This document shows positions 1 through 5,691 of a DNA stretch of 5,691 bases, one piece after another (the stretch's first letter is position 1; each line of letters opens with the position of its first letter). The position numbers were made by a program, and so were the translations under genes. The notes under the pieces are model-generated. The model did no database searches. It saw only the letters and a list, made by a program, of their open reading frames with translations, and was not told the origin of the DNA. The DNA comes from Dehalococcoides sp. (GTDB lineage Bacteria; Chloroflexota; Dehalococcoidia; Dehalococcoidales; RBG-16-60-22): positions 1 to 5,691 of the forward strand of contig DAOUZD010000062.1 in the NCBI GenBank assembly GCA_030665795.1, written 5' to 3'.

Positions 1-177
1 CTGGCGCAGTGTCCCGGTGCCTTTACCGTGAACCACCCTAACCTGGTATAAACCACTCATAAAAGCATCATCGAGGTACTGGTCAAGCTTGAGTAGTGCT
101 TCGTCTACGGTGAGATGACGAAGGCTTATTTCGTCGCTGACTGGCGGTTTTTGGCTGCGATATTGACTTTGATGCAC
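1..177 (-). CDS. Small stand-alone Smr-domain protein, C-terminus cut by window edge
   Basis: Reading the minus strand from GTG at 177-175 gives 59 residues that stay open to the window edge. Residues 17-31 (ISLRHL followed by TVDEALLK) and 45-58 (QVRVVH then GKGTGTLR) match the start and core of the Smr domain, the C-terminal domain of MutS2 that also occurs alone. The HGKGTG loop at 50-55 is the family hallmark. Smr domains are nucleases or nucleic-acid-binding modules; the MutS2 version acts in DNA processing and in rescue of collided ribosomes. An in-frame TAA at 201-199 lies only 24 bases upstream of the GTG with no other start codon between, so this is not the tail of an intact MutS2. 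The complete protein would probably be about 85-95 residues. The ribosome binding site is weak, and a minus-strand promoter candidate at 225-196 would leave a leader of only about 12 bases. The family assignment is firm. The start, and whether the gene is intact, are less certain: a decayed MutS2 remnant cannot be excluded. Confidence 0.8.
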   Translation of the reverse strand, partial: MHQSQYRSQKPPVSDEISLRHLTVDEALLKLDQYLDDAFMSGLYQVRVVHGKGTGTLRQ

Positions 178-195
178 GATAGCTAACCCACGCTG

Positions 196-225
196 ATTTT
201 AGCACTGTAAGCCAGGATAAAACAA
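196..225 (-). promoter_or_regulatory. Candidate promoter for the Smr-domain gene
   Basis: On the minus strand, TTGTTT (225-220) is followed after 18 bases by TAAAAT (201-196), which is preceded by AGTGC and so forms a TGC-extended -10. The match to the sigma-70 type consensus is 4/6 for the -35 and 5/6 for the -10. Transcription would start near 189, just upstream of the GTG at 177. The call is strengthened because the opposite strand carries an almost identical arrangement toward uvrA. It rests on sequence pattern only. Confidence 0.45.
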
Positions 226-240
226 ATGGGTTAAAGGTGC

Positions 241-254
241 GTCCTTGTTAGGAC
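241..254. repeat. 14-bp inverted repeat over the uvrA -35 box (possible operator)
   Basis: GTCCT and AGGAC form a perfect 5-bp inverted repeat around a 4-base centre (TGTT). It covers the -35 hexamer of the uvrA promoter candidate (245-250) and lies upstream of the predicted transcription start, so it is more likely a DNA-level protein site than an RNA hairpin. The half-site/N4/half-site layout resembles that of Gram-positive LexA (SOS) boxes, but the half-sites are not the GAAC/GTTC of those boxes. A regulator is inferred, not shown. Confidence 0.35.
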
Positions 255-274
255 TTTAGCTCTAGTGCTACAAT
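245..274 (+). promoter_or_regulatory. Candidate uvrA promoter
   Basis: TTGTTA (245-250) and TACAAT (269-274) are separated by 18 bases. The -10 is preceded by AGTGC, giving a TGC-extended -10. The -35 matches consensus at 4 of 6 positions and the -10 at 5 of 6. Transcription would begin around 281, about 25 bases before the ATG at 306, which leaves room for the ribosome binding site at 291-296. The spacer also holds an imperfect 12-bp palindrome, AGCTCTAGTGCT (258-269), with 5 of 6 pairs matching. Confidence 0.5.
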
Positions 275-290
275 AAGTTTGGGTTTAGGT

Positions 291-296
291 AGAGGT
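291..296 (+). promoter_or_regulatory. Ribosome binding site that decides the uvrA start
   Basis: AGAGGT ends 9 bases before ATG 306 and fits the anti-Shine-Dalgarno sequence. The longer in-frame reading from TTG 279 would put this purine-rich stretch inside the gene, would begin before the predicted transcription start, and would add nine residues (MGLGRGLWD) that UvrA proteins do not have. ATG 306 is therefore preferred. Confidence 0.65.
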
Positions 297-305
297 CTTT
301 GGGAC

Positions 306-3152
306 ATGACATTAGATTCTATACTTATCAAAGGGGCTCGTGAGCACAATCTGAAAAACATAGACGTAGTTATCCCTCGTGATAAACTAGTCGTTATTAC
401 TGGTGTTTCTGGCTCAGGTAAAAGCTCACTAGCCTTTGATACTATCTATGCTGAAGGGCAGCGCCGCTACGTCGAGTCGCTATCTGCCTATGCCCGTCAG
501 TTTCTGGGCAGGATGGAGAAGCCTGATGTTGATTATATTGAAGGGTTAAGCCCGGCCATTTCTATCGACCAGAAGGGCACGAGTCGGAACCCACGGTCTA
601 CGGTGGGCACAGTAACCGAGGTTTATGATTACCTGAGGCTACTTTTCGCTCGAGTCGGACATCCTCACTGCCCAAAGTGCGGACGGGAAATCACCACGCA
701 GACCGTGCAGCAGATTGTTGACGCTGTTCAGAGACTCCCCGAGAAAAGCCGCATTATGATTCTGGCACCACTGATTAGAGACCGCAAAGGCGAGTATCAG
801 TTAGTGTTTGATGACCTGCGCAAGGCGGGTTATGTCAGAGTCCGCGTTGATGGGCATATTTATGACCTTTCTGAGGAGTTTCAACTGGATAAGAACAAGA
901 AGCACTCGATTGAGACGGTGGTGGACCGGTTGGTCATTGGGCAGAGCGGAGGCCAGAGCCGTATTGCTGATTCGGTAGAGACGGCTCTCAAACTTGGAGC
1001 CGGGATAGTTCTGGTATCGATTGTTGGCGGTGAAGAATTACTGTTCTCAGAGCACTTTGCCTGTGTCTACGATGGCATCAGCCTGGGTGAGATTACCCCC
1101 CGCACTTTCAGCTTCAATAGTCCTCACGGTGCTTGTCCCACCTGTTCTGGCTTGGGGGTCAAGCTGGAGATAGACCCTGACTTGGTTATCCCAAATAAAG
1201 AGCTTTCTATTGTGCAGGGGGCAATTCGCCCCGGGTGGTATTCCTCCTGGTACTTTGAGCAATTCGCGTCTTTAGCTCGGCGCTACGGCTTTTCACTGCA
1301 TACTCCGGTAAAGGATTTAAGCGATGATAATCTCAATCTGATACTTTATGGCGAAGGGGGAGAACTCTACCGGTACCGTAATCGCTTCGGACGGATAAGA
1401 GAATACTATAATGGTTACGAGGGGGTGATTCCCCGCATGGAGCGGCTGTACCGGGATACTGAGTCGGAGCACTCACGGGCGGAGATTGAGCGCTACATGC
1501 TATCCACGCCCTGTCCGGTCTGCCAGGGTAAGCGGCTGAAACCGGAGTCTTTAGCCGTGACTATTGGTGACCGAAATATTATGGATGTTAGCGCTATGTC
1601 AGTGGTACAGACATTAGAGTGGGGAGCTACGATTGGCGATAGTGTGCTTACTGAGCGTGAGCAACTGATAGCTCATCAAATTCTCAAGGAGATTCAGGCT
1701 CGGCTGGGTTTTCTCAAGGATGTCGGTTTGGAGTATCTTACCATTGAACGTGCCTCGGCTACTCTTTCCGGTGGCGAGGCACAGCGGATTCGTCTGGCGA
1801 CTCAGATTGGTAGTGGGCTCATGGGTGTGCTCTATATTTGCGATGAACCCACGGTGGGACTGCATCCGGCGGATGATGCTCGTTTAATTGGCACCCTGAA
1901 ACGGCTGAGAGACCTGGGCAATACGATATTAGTTGTCGAGCATGACGAAGCCATGATGCGAGCTGCAGACCACATCATTGATATGGGACCTGGAGCCGGG
2001 GAGCATGGCGGCTGGATTGTGACCACCGGAACCCTGTCTGATATTCTGGCCTGCAAGGAGTCAATCACCGGTCAGTATCTTAGTGGCGCGAAACAGATTC
2101 CTTTACCCACTAAGCGTCGTCCCGGTTCCGGTGCGGAGTTAGTGGTCAAGGGAGCACGGCAGAACAACCTGAAGAATATCGATGTTCAGATTCCCTTGGG
2201 TAAGTTTGTTTGTATCACCGGAGTTTCCGGCAGTGGCAAGAGCACCCTCATTGACGAAATCCTGCATAAGAAGCTAGCCCAGGTATTTTATCGGTCAAGA
2301 GAAAGGGCTGGCGACTGCGACGAAATCCTCGGCGTGGAGAATATTGATAAGGTGGTCAATATTGACCAGTCTCCGATTGGGCGCACCCCCAGAAGTAATC
2401 CGGCTACCTATACCGGTACCTTTACCCCGGTTCGTGAGCTTTTTGCCACCGTTCCTGAGGCTCGGATGAGAGGCTACGCGCCGGGTCGGTTTTCGTTTAA
2501 TGTTAAAGGTGGGCGCTGTGAGGCCTGCCGCGGCGAGGGGTATATCCAGATTGAAATGCAGTTTTTACCTGATGTCACCGTTCCCTGTGAGGTATGCAAG
2601 GGAAAGCGCTATAACCGCGAGGCACTGGAGATAAGATTTAAGGACAAGAACATCGCTGAAGTATTAGATATGACGGTGGAGCAGGCGCTGTCTTTCTTTA
2701 TCCATTTCCCCAAGATAAGGAATAAGCTGGAAACCCTGCATGCCGTCGGGCTGGGGTATATTCGTCTCGGCCAGCCGGCACCCACTCTTTCTGGCGGCGA
2801 GGCACAGCGAGTGAAGTTGTCTACTGAGCTGTCACGGCGGGCTACCGGGAGGACACTGTATATTCTTGATGAACCGACTACCGGTCTCTCTTTTGAGGAC
2901 GTGGCGGCATTGCTCCGAGTGTTGCAGCGTCTGGTTGATACTGGTAATACCGTAGTTGTTATTGAGCATCACTTGGATGTGATTAAGAATGCTGATTATG
3001 TTATTGACCTTGGACCTGGCGCTGGTGACCAAGGGGGCTATGTTGTCGCTACCGGGACCCCTGAGGAAATAGCTCAAGTAAGGGCTTCCGCCACCGGGCA
3101 GTATCTAGGCAGGGTACTACCTAGGGATATTGCGCCGGCTTTGACCGGTTAA
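306..3152 (+). CDS. uvrA: UvrA, excinuclease ABC subunit A (damage-recognition ATPase)
   Basis: This 948-residue protein (E. coli UvrA has 940) is a tandem ABC ATPase. As a dimer it finds DNA lesions and loads UvrB for nucleotide excision repair in the cytoplasm. In the first half, Walker A is GVSGSGKS at 33-40, the signature LSGGEAQRI at 487-495, Walker B/DEP at 508-515 and the switch His 546. Between them lie the UvrB-binding region (about 131-245) and the insertion domain (about 287-400). In the second half, Walker A is at 639-646, the zinc finger C738/C741-X19-C761/C764, the signature at 828-836, DEPTTG at 855-860 and His 888. CPKC (122-125) and CPVC (403-406) probably bind another zinc. 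The remaining pair-of-pairs, C253...C277/C280, has Asp 256 where Cys is usual. The residue after DEPTTGL is Ser 861 where His is common. The start at ATG 306 follows the ribosome binding site and the family N-terminus. Identity is certain; only the activity of the altered zinc site is open. Confidence 0.98.
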   Translation: MTLDSILIKGAREHNLKNIDVVIPRDKLVVITGVSGSGKSSLAFDTIYAEGQRRYVESLSAYARQFLGRMEKPDVDYIEGLSPAISIDQKGTSRNPRSTVGTVTEVYDYLRLLFARVGHPHCPKCGREITTQTVQQIVDAVQRLPEKSRIMILAPLIRDRKGEYQLVFDDLRKAGYVRVRVDGHIYDLSEEFQLDKNKKHSIETVVDRLVIGQSGGQSRIADSVETALKLGAGIVLVSIVGGEELLFSEHFACVYDGISLGEITPRTFSFNSPHGACPTCSGLGVKLEIDPDLVIPNKELSIVQGAIRPGWYSSWYFEQFASLARRYGFSLHTPVKDLSDDNLNLILYGEGGELYRYRNRFGRIREYYNGYEGVIPRMERLYRDTESEHSRAEIERYMLSTPCPVCQGKRLKPESLAVTIGDRNIMDVSAMSVVQTLEWGATIGDSVLTEREQLIAHQILKEIQARLGFLKDVGLEYLTIERASATLSGGEAQRIRLATQIGSGLMGVLYICDEPTVGLHPADDARLIGTLKRLRDLGNTILVVEHDEAMMRAADHIIDMGPGAGEHGGWIVTTGTLSDILACKESITGQYLSGAKQIPLPTKRRPGSGAELVVKGARQNNLKNIDVQIPLGKFVCITGVSGSGKSTLIDEILHKKLAQVFYRSRERAGDCDEILGVENIDKVVNIDQSPIGRTPRSNPATYTGTFTPVRELFATVPEARMRGYAPGRFSFNVKGGRCEACRGEGYIQIEMQFLPDVTVPCEVCKGKRYNREALEIRFKDKNIAEVLDMTVEQALSFFIHFPKIRNKLETLHAVGLGYIRLGQPAPTLSGGEAQRVKLSTELSRRATGRTLYILDEPTTGLSFEDVAALLRVLQRLVDTGNTVVVIEHHLDVIKNADYVIDLGPGAGDQGGYVVATGTPEEIAQVRASATGQYLGRVLPRDIAPALTG

Positions 3153-3212
3153 TTACTGTCTCGTGTATATGCGTAATCAGTCGCACCCGTTTCAATCAAA
3201 GAGAGTTCACCT

Positions 3213-4442
3213 ATGACTGAGAAGATACAACCTAAATTTTTCTATGGCTATATTATAGTGGTGGTGGCTTTCCTGCTGATGCTGATGATGTGGGGGGCAT
3301 ACTACAGCTTTGGCATCTTTTTTGAACCTTTGCTGGCCGAATTTGGCTGGACGAAGGCAATGACCTCGGGCGCTTTCTCGTTGTCTTTCTTCCTTACCGG
3401 TATTCTTGGCGTCTTTGCCGGGAGACTAACTGACCGGTTTGGCCCCAGGGTAGTGCTGACGGTCGGTGGTTTCTTTTTAGGTTTGGGCTATTTATTGGTG
3501 TCACAGACAAGTACTGTCTGGCAGCTATACCTTTTCTACGGGGTGGTGGTGGCCCTGGGCATGAGTGCTTCCGTTATCCCATTGCAATCTACGATAGCCC
3601 GGTGGTTTGCCAAGAGAAGGGGTACCATGAATGGCATTATTATTTCGGGTATCGGTGTGGGTATGGTGATTATACCCCCGATAGCGCAATGGCTTATCTC
3701 CAGTTATGGCTGGCGCACTTCCTATATTGTGGTCGGTATCACCGCTTTAGTAACGATTATATTGACGGCGCAGTTTCTTCGGCGTGACCCGGGTAAAATG
3801 GGACAATTGCCCTACGGTGAGGGTGAGCTGGAGGTAAAGGTTAGTTCACCGGATACGGGATTTTCTCTTCGGGAAGCACTTCGTAGCTGGCAATTTTGGA
3901 CGCTGGTTATGGCATTGCTCTGCTTTACTATGGGTGAAGGCACTATCTTGGTACATATTGTTTCTCATGCCATCGGTCTGGGTATCTCTGCAGCCAGCGC
4001 GGCTCTGATTATACCGGTTATTGGCGCGGTAAGCATCCCCGGCAGGATTCTGCTGGGTATGGCTGGTGACCGAATTGGTAATAGGCCAGCGTATGTTATT
4101 GGCTTTGTTTTTCTGTCAGTTTCTTTATTCTGGCTATTGGTAGCCAAAGAGTTGTGGATGCTTTACCTATTTGCGGTCATCTATGGTTTTGGCTATGGTG
4201 GCTTATCGGCTTTGATATCACCAATTATCGCTGAGCTATTTGGGTTGAGTTCGCATGGTGTCATCATGGGAGTTGTGATTATGTTTGGTGGCACCGGAGG
4301 GATGGCGATTGGTCCGCTTCTGGCTGGTCACATATTTGACATCAGCGGCAGCTATCAGTCGGCTTTCTTAATGTATGCCGCAATCAGTGTTATCGGACTG
4401 ATACTCGTCTCACGCTTGAGACCAGTCATCAGGAAAGTTTGA
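3213..4442 (+). CDS. Major facilitator transporter, OFA/monocarboxylate-like, 12 helices
   Basis: This 409-residue inner-membrane protein has twelve hydrophobic segments, at roughly 13-35, 51-70, 79-97, 103-124, 138-158, 167-188, 226-250, 259-282, 292-311, 314-338, 348-372 and 380-400, with a charged central loop at about 189-225. The MFS loop motif appears as GRLTDRFGPR (70-79) after helix 2, with its second-half echo GMAGDRIGNR (282-291) after helix 8. The N-terminal block (KFFYGY, then YYSFGIFFEPL, EFGW and TSGAFSLS) and RWFAKRRG at 130-137 are typical of the oxalate/formate antiporter-like and monocarboxylate transporter group. Members move small organic acids, but members with this signature are often annotated without proof and the substrate cannot be read here. 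ATG 3213 follows a modest GAGAG ribosome binding site (3201-3205) at 7 bases. The gene starts 60 bp after uvrA with no visible terminator, so read-through from uvrA is possible, though a shared function is not implied. Confidence 0.93.
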   Translation: MTEKIQPKFFYGYIIVVVAFLLMLMMWGAYYSFGIFFEPLLAEFGWTKAMTSGAFSLSFFLTGILGVFAGRLTDRFGPRVVLTVGGFFLGLGYLLVSQTSTVWQLYLFYGVVVALGMSASVIPLQSTIARWFAKRRGTMNGIIISGIGVGMVIIPPIAQWLISSYGWRTSYIVVGITALVTIILTAQFLRRDPGKMGQLPYGEGELEVKVSSPDTGFSLREALRSWQFWTLVMALLCFTMGEGTILVHIVSHAIGLGISAASAALIIPVIGAVSIPGRILLGMAGDRIGNRPAYVIGFVFLSVSLFWLLVAKELWMLYLFAVIYGFGYGGLSALISPIIAELFGLSSHGVIMGVVIMFGGTGGMAIGPLLAGHIFDISGSYQSAFLMYAAISVIGLILVSRLRPVIRKV

Positions 4443-4465
4443 TAAGAAATATACTGCCAGATTCT

Positions 4466-4496
4466 TTGCTTAGTGCTAGCGGATTTATGGTAATAT
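4466..4496 (+). promoter_or_regulatory. Weak promoter candidate for the HD-domain gene
   Basis: TTGCTT (4466-4471) and TAATAT (4491-4496), the latter preceded by TGG as in an extended -10, lie 19 bases apart in an AT-rich 90-bp gap between the transporter and the HD gene. The spacing is long and the -10 matches only 4 of 6 consensus positions. The alternative is transcription from upstream through the transporter gene. Confidence 0.3.
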
Positions 4497-4516
4497 TATT
4501 ATTAAGACCGCCTAGA

Positions 4517-4524
4517 AAGGAGGG
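4517..4524 (+). promoter_or_regulatory. Strong ribosome binding site of the HD-domain gene
   Basis: AAGGAGGG, a near-perfect Shine-Dalgarno sequence, ends 8 bases before ATG 4533 and fixes that start. It is clearly stronger than the sites in front of uvrA and the transporter, which suggests efficient translation of this gene. Confidence 0.85.
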
Positions 4525-4532
4525 AAGCCTGA

Positions 4533-5084
4533 ATGAATCGTGAGGAAGCGCTTGACTCGGTTAAAGCCAATGTTGAGAATAAAAATCTGGTCAAGCATAT
4601 GCTAGCTACCGAGGCGATTATGCGGGCTCTAGCCAAACGCTTTGGGGAGGATGAAGAGGGGTGGGGCCTTACCGGGTTACTGCATGACATTGATGTCGAG
4701 CTTACCGAGGGTGATATGAACAGTCACAGTAAGCTGGGGGCTGACCTGGCGAGAGAGTTGGGCGCCAGTGAGGCGATGGCGCATGCCATTCTTTGTCATA
4801 ATGAGAGGCATGGCGTCTCTTGTGAGACGAAGCTGGATAAGGCTTTGTTTTGTGCTGACCCGTTAACCGGCTTAATCACTGCTGCGGCTCTGGTTCGTCC
4901 CGATAAGAAATTGGCTGCTCTTGAGGCTAGCTCGGTGAAGAAAAAATTTAAGGAAAAGAGCTTTGCCGCCGGGGCGAATCGGGAACAAATCGCTTTATGT
5001 AGTGAAATCGGGCTTGAGCTTGATGAGTTTATCGAGCTGGGGCTGGCAGCGATGAAGGGTATTGCTGCCGACCTGGGACTATAA
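4533..5084 (+). CDS. HD-superfamily predicted phosphohydrolase
   Basis: This 183-residue soluble protein has no signal peptide or membrane segment. It carries the metal-binding pattern of the HD superfamily: His 22 in the first helix, the HD pair H51-D52 within LLHDID, His 65 (NSHSKLGA), His 89 (ILCHNE) and Asp 109 (FCADPLTG). Two further histidines between the HD pair and the final Asp are what binuclear-metal HD enzymes use, so hydrolysis of a phosphate ester or nucleotide is plausible. The whole protein resembles the small predicted HD hydrolases of the COG2316 type, whose substrate I do not know. The C-terminal third (about 130-183) is helical and charged, with a KKKFKEK stretch (136-142), and has no motif I recognise. 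The gene lies 90 bp after the transporter and has a strong ribosome binding site. It ends 4 bp from the stop of the convergent sbcC-like gene. The fold assignment is confident; the reaction is not. Confidence 0.88.
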   Translation: MNREEALDSVKANVENKNLVKHMLATEAIMRALAKRFGEDEEGWGLTGLLHDIDVELTEGDMNSHSKLGADLARELGASEAMAHAILCHNERHGVSCETKLDKALFCADPLTGLITAAALVRPDKKLAALEASSVKKKFKEKSFAAGANREQIALCSEIGLELDEFIELGLAAMKGIAADLGL

Positions 5085-5088
5085 ATGG

Positions 5089-5691
5089 CTAGCTTACGGA
5101 CAGTGTTGAGCCTTCGCTAGTCTTGATAACATCAATGCGGGTGGGGAAGGCATCCCTCAGTTCCTCAATATGCGTGATGACCAGTATCTTGTCAAAGTCC
5201 TCTTGAATCGAGTTTATCGCGTCTTTTAGTTTTTCGATGCCAGTACTATCTTGCGTGCCAAAGCCTTCATCAATGATTAAGGTGGGGAGTGGTGCGCCGG
5301 CCCGTCTGGCTAGCAACCTAGACAGAGCAATACGAATGGCAAAGTTGATACGGAAGGCTTCACCGCCGCTAAACATTTCGTAGTTTCGTGTTCCTAATTC
5401 GTCGGAGATAGTTATATCTAGGGTTTCAATAACGTCCCCTTTCTTTGTTTCCCGCTGGGTTTCGAACTTGACGTGCATTCTATTGTCGGTCATTCGTCCC
5501 AGTAGCCTATTGGCTTCAACTTCAATTTCAGGGAGTGCCATTTCAATCAGCAGGGCTTGTATCCCCCCCTTACCGAAAGCTTTGGCCAGTTCTTTGTAAA
5601 TGCTTTCCTGTTTTGCCGATTGCGCCAGTAGCTTTTCCCTTTCCTTTTTTCTTATCTCTAGTTCCGCACAGCGCTGAAGCTTCGCTTTCAC
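5089..5691 (-). CDS. sbcC: SbcC/Rad50-type ATPase, C-terminal part only (N-terminus beyond window)
   Basis: The minus-strand frame is open from the window edge to TAG at 5091-5089, giving 200 residues. The GTG at the very edge is probably an internal Val codon, not the start. Residues 1-40 are charged and heptad-like, the end of the returning coiled coil. Then come the C-terminal ATPase-lobe elements: the signature FSGGE at 107-111 (bases 5373-5359), Walker B LPTLIIDEGFG at 135-145, the D-loop TQD (146-148) and the switch His 174 in VITH. This order, with a coiled coil leading into the signature, is that of SbcC/Rad50. That protein pairs with the SbcD/Mre11 nuclease to open DNA ends and cleave hairpins or protein-blocked ends. 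The N-terminal Walker A lobe, the zinc hook and any sbcD partner would lie to the right of this window. Other SMC-like exonuclease ATPases are a lesser alternative. Confidence 0.9.
   Translation of the reverse strand: MKAKLQRCAELEIRKKEREKLLAQSAKQESIYKELAKAFGKGGIQALLIEMALPEIEVEANRLLGRMTDNRMHVKFETQRETKKGDVIETLDITISDELGTRNYEMFSGGEAFRINFAIRIALSRLLARRAGAPLPTLIIDEGFGTQDSTGIEKLKDAINSIQEDFDKILVITHIEELRDAFPTRIDVIKTSEGSTLSVS

Noticed and set aside
1..177. C-terminal end of a full MutS2 gene
   Set aside because: The frame meets a stop codon at 201-199, and the upstream DNA toward uvrA holds no MutS2 ATPase coding sequence, so an intact MutS2 is ruled out.
279..305. Nine-residue N-terminal extension of UvrA from TTG 279
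   Set aside because: It overlaps the predicted transcription start region, has no ribosome binding site, and UvrA proteins begin close to the Met at 306.
1047..1262. Minus-strand open frame of 71 codons inside uvrA
   Set aside because: It lies entirely within the conserved uvrA frame, has no ribosome binding site that I see and no recognisable domain. It is a shadow, as are the open frames at 1614-1865, 1832-2068 and 2832-3077.
306..3152. Repeated GVSGSGKS and LSGGEAQR coding stretches as a DNA repeat or recombination product
   Set aside because: They are the expected motifs of the two ATPase halves of every UvrA, an ancient internal duplication.
3152..3177. ATTAC...GTAAT inverted repeat after uvrA as a terminator
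   Set aside because: A 5-bp AT-rich stem with a 16-base loop and no following T-run is too weak to support a terminator.
3153..3212. A promoter for the transporter in the 60-bp gap after uvrA
   Set aside because: No -35/-10 pair with acceptable spacing is visible. The TTACTG and TAATCA fragments match consensus poorly.
3602..4147. Short open frames on both strands inside the transporter gene (3602-3787 plus, 3965-4147 minus)
   Set aside because: They overlap a full-length, motif-rich transporter frame and show no features of their own. The minus-strand frame at 4502-4690 over the HD gene is rejected for the same reason.
4444..4467. AAGAA...TTCTT inverted repeat after the transporter gene as a terminator
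   Set aside because: The stem is short and AT-only with a 14-base loop, so it would not be stable.

Overview
This 5.7 kb window looks like ordinary bacterial chromosome of medium GC content and carries five protein genes, two of them cut by the window edges. From left to right they are: a small stand-alone Smr-domain protein (minus strand, C-terminus cut off); uvrA, the damage-recognition ATPase of nucleotide excision repair (plus); a 12-helix major facilitator transporter of the oxalate/formate-antiporter-like (OFA/MCT) type (plus); a small HD-superfamily phosphohydrolase-like protein (plus); and the C-terminal ATPase half-domain of an SbcC/Rad50 protein (minus, N-terminus cut off). I see no tRNA, rRNA, CRISPR array, insertion sequence or phage gene. 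The style of the Smr, UvrA and SbcC proteins suggests Chloroflexota, perhaps Dehalococcoidia. That is an impression from remembered family sequences, not a search, and is held loosely.

The left intergenic region (178-305) is the most informative non-coding part. It holds two face-to-face promoter candidates of nearly the same build. One reads TTGTTT-18 bp-TAAAAT toward the Smr gene and the other TTGTTA-18 bp-TACAAT toward uvrA. In both, the -10 box is preceded by AGTGC, giving an extended -10. A 14-bp inverted repeat (GTCCT-TGTT-AGGAC) lies over the uvrA -35 box and is a possible operator. The predicted uvrA transcription start near 281, plus a ribosome binding site at 291-296, places the uvrA start at ATG 306 rather than at the in-frame TTG 279.

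uvrA is complete, with both ATPase halves, both signature motifs and the C-terminal four-cysteine zinc finger. Its internal zinc site at 253-280 has Asp where Cys is expected at position 256. The transporter starts 60 bp after uvrA with no visible terminator or convincing promoter between them, so the two may be co-transcribed. The HD gene has its own strong ribosome binding site and a weak promoter candidate. It ends 4 bp from the stop codon of the convergent sbcC-like gene, leaving no room for a terminator between the two coding ends.

Three of the five genes (Smr, uvrA, sbcC-like) belong to nucleic-acid repair or quality-control families. The transporter and the HD protein have no obvious link to repair. 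I did not find a convincing new biological system here. The points most worth checking are the matched divergent promoters with the overlapping palindrome, the altered zinc site in UvrA, and the stand-alone Smr gene.
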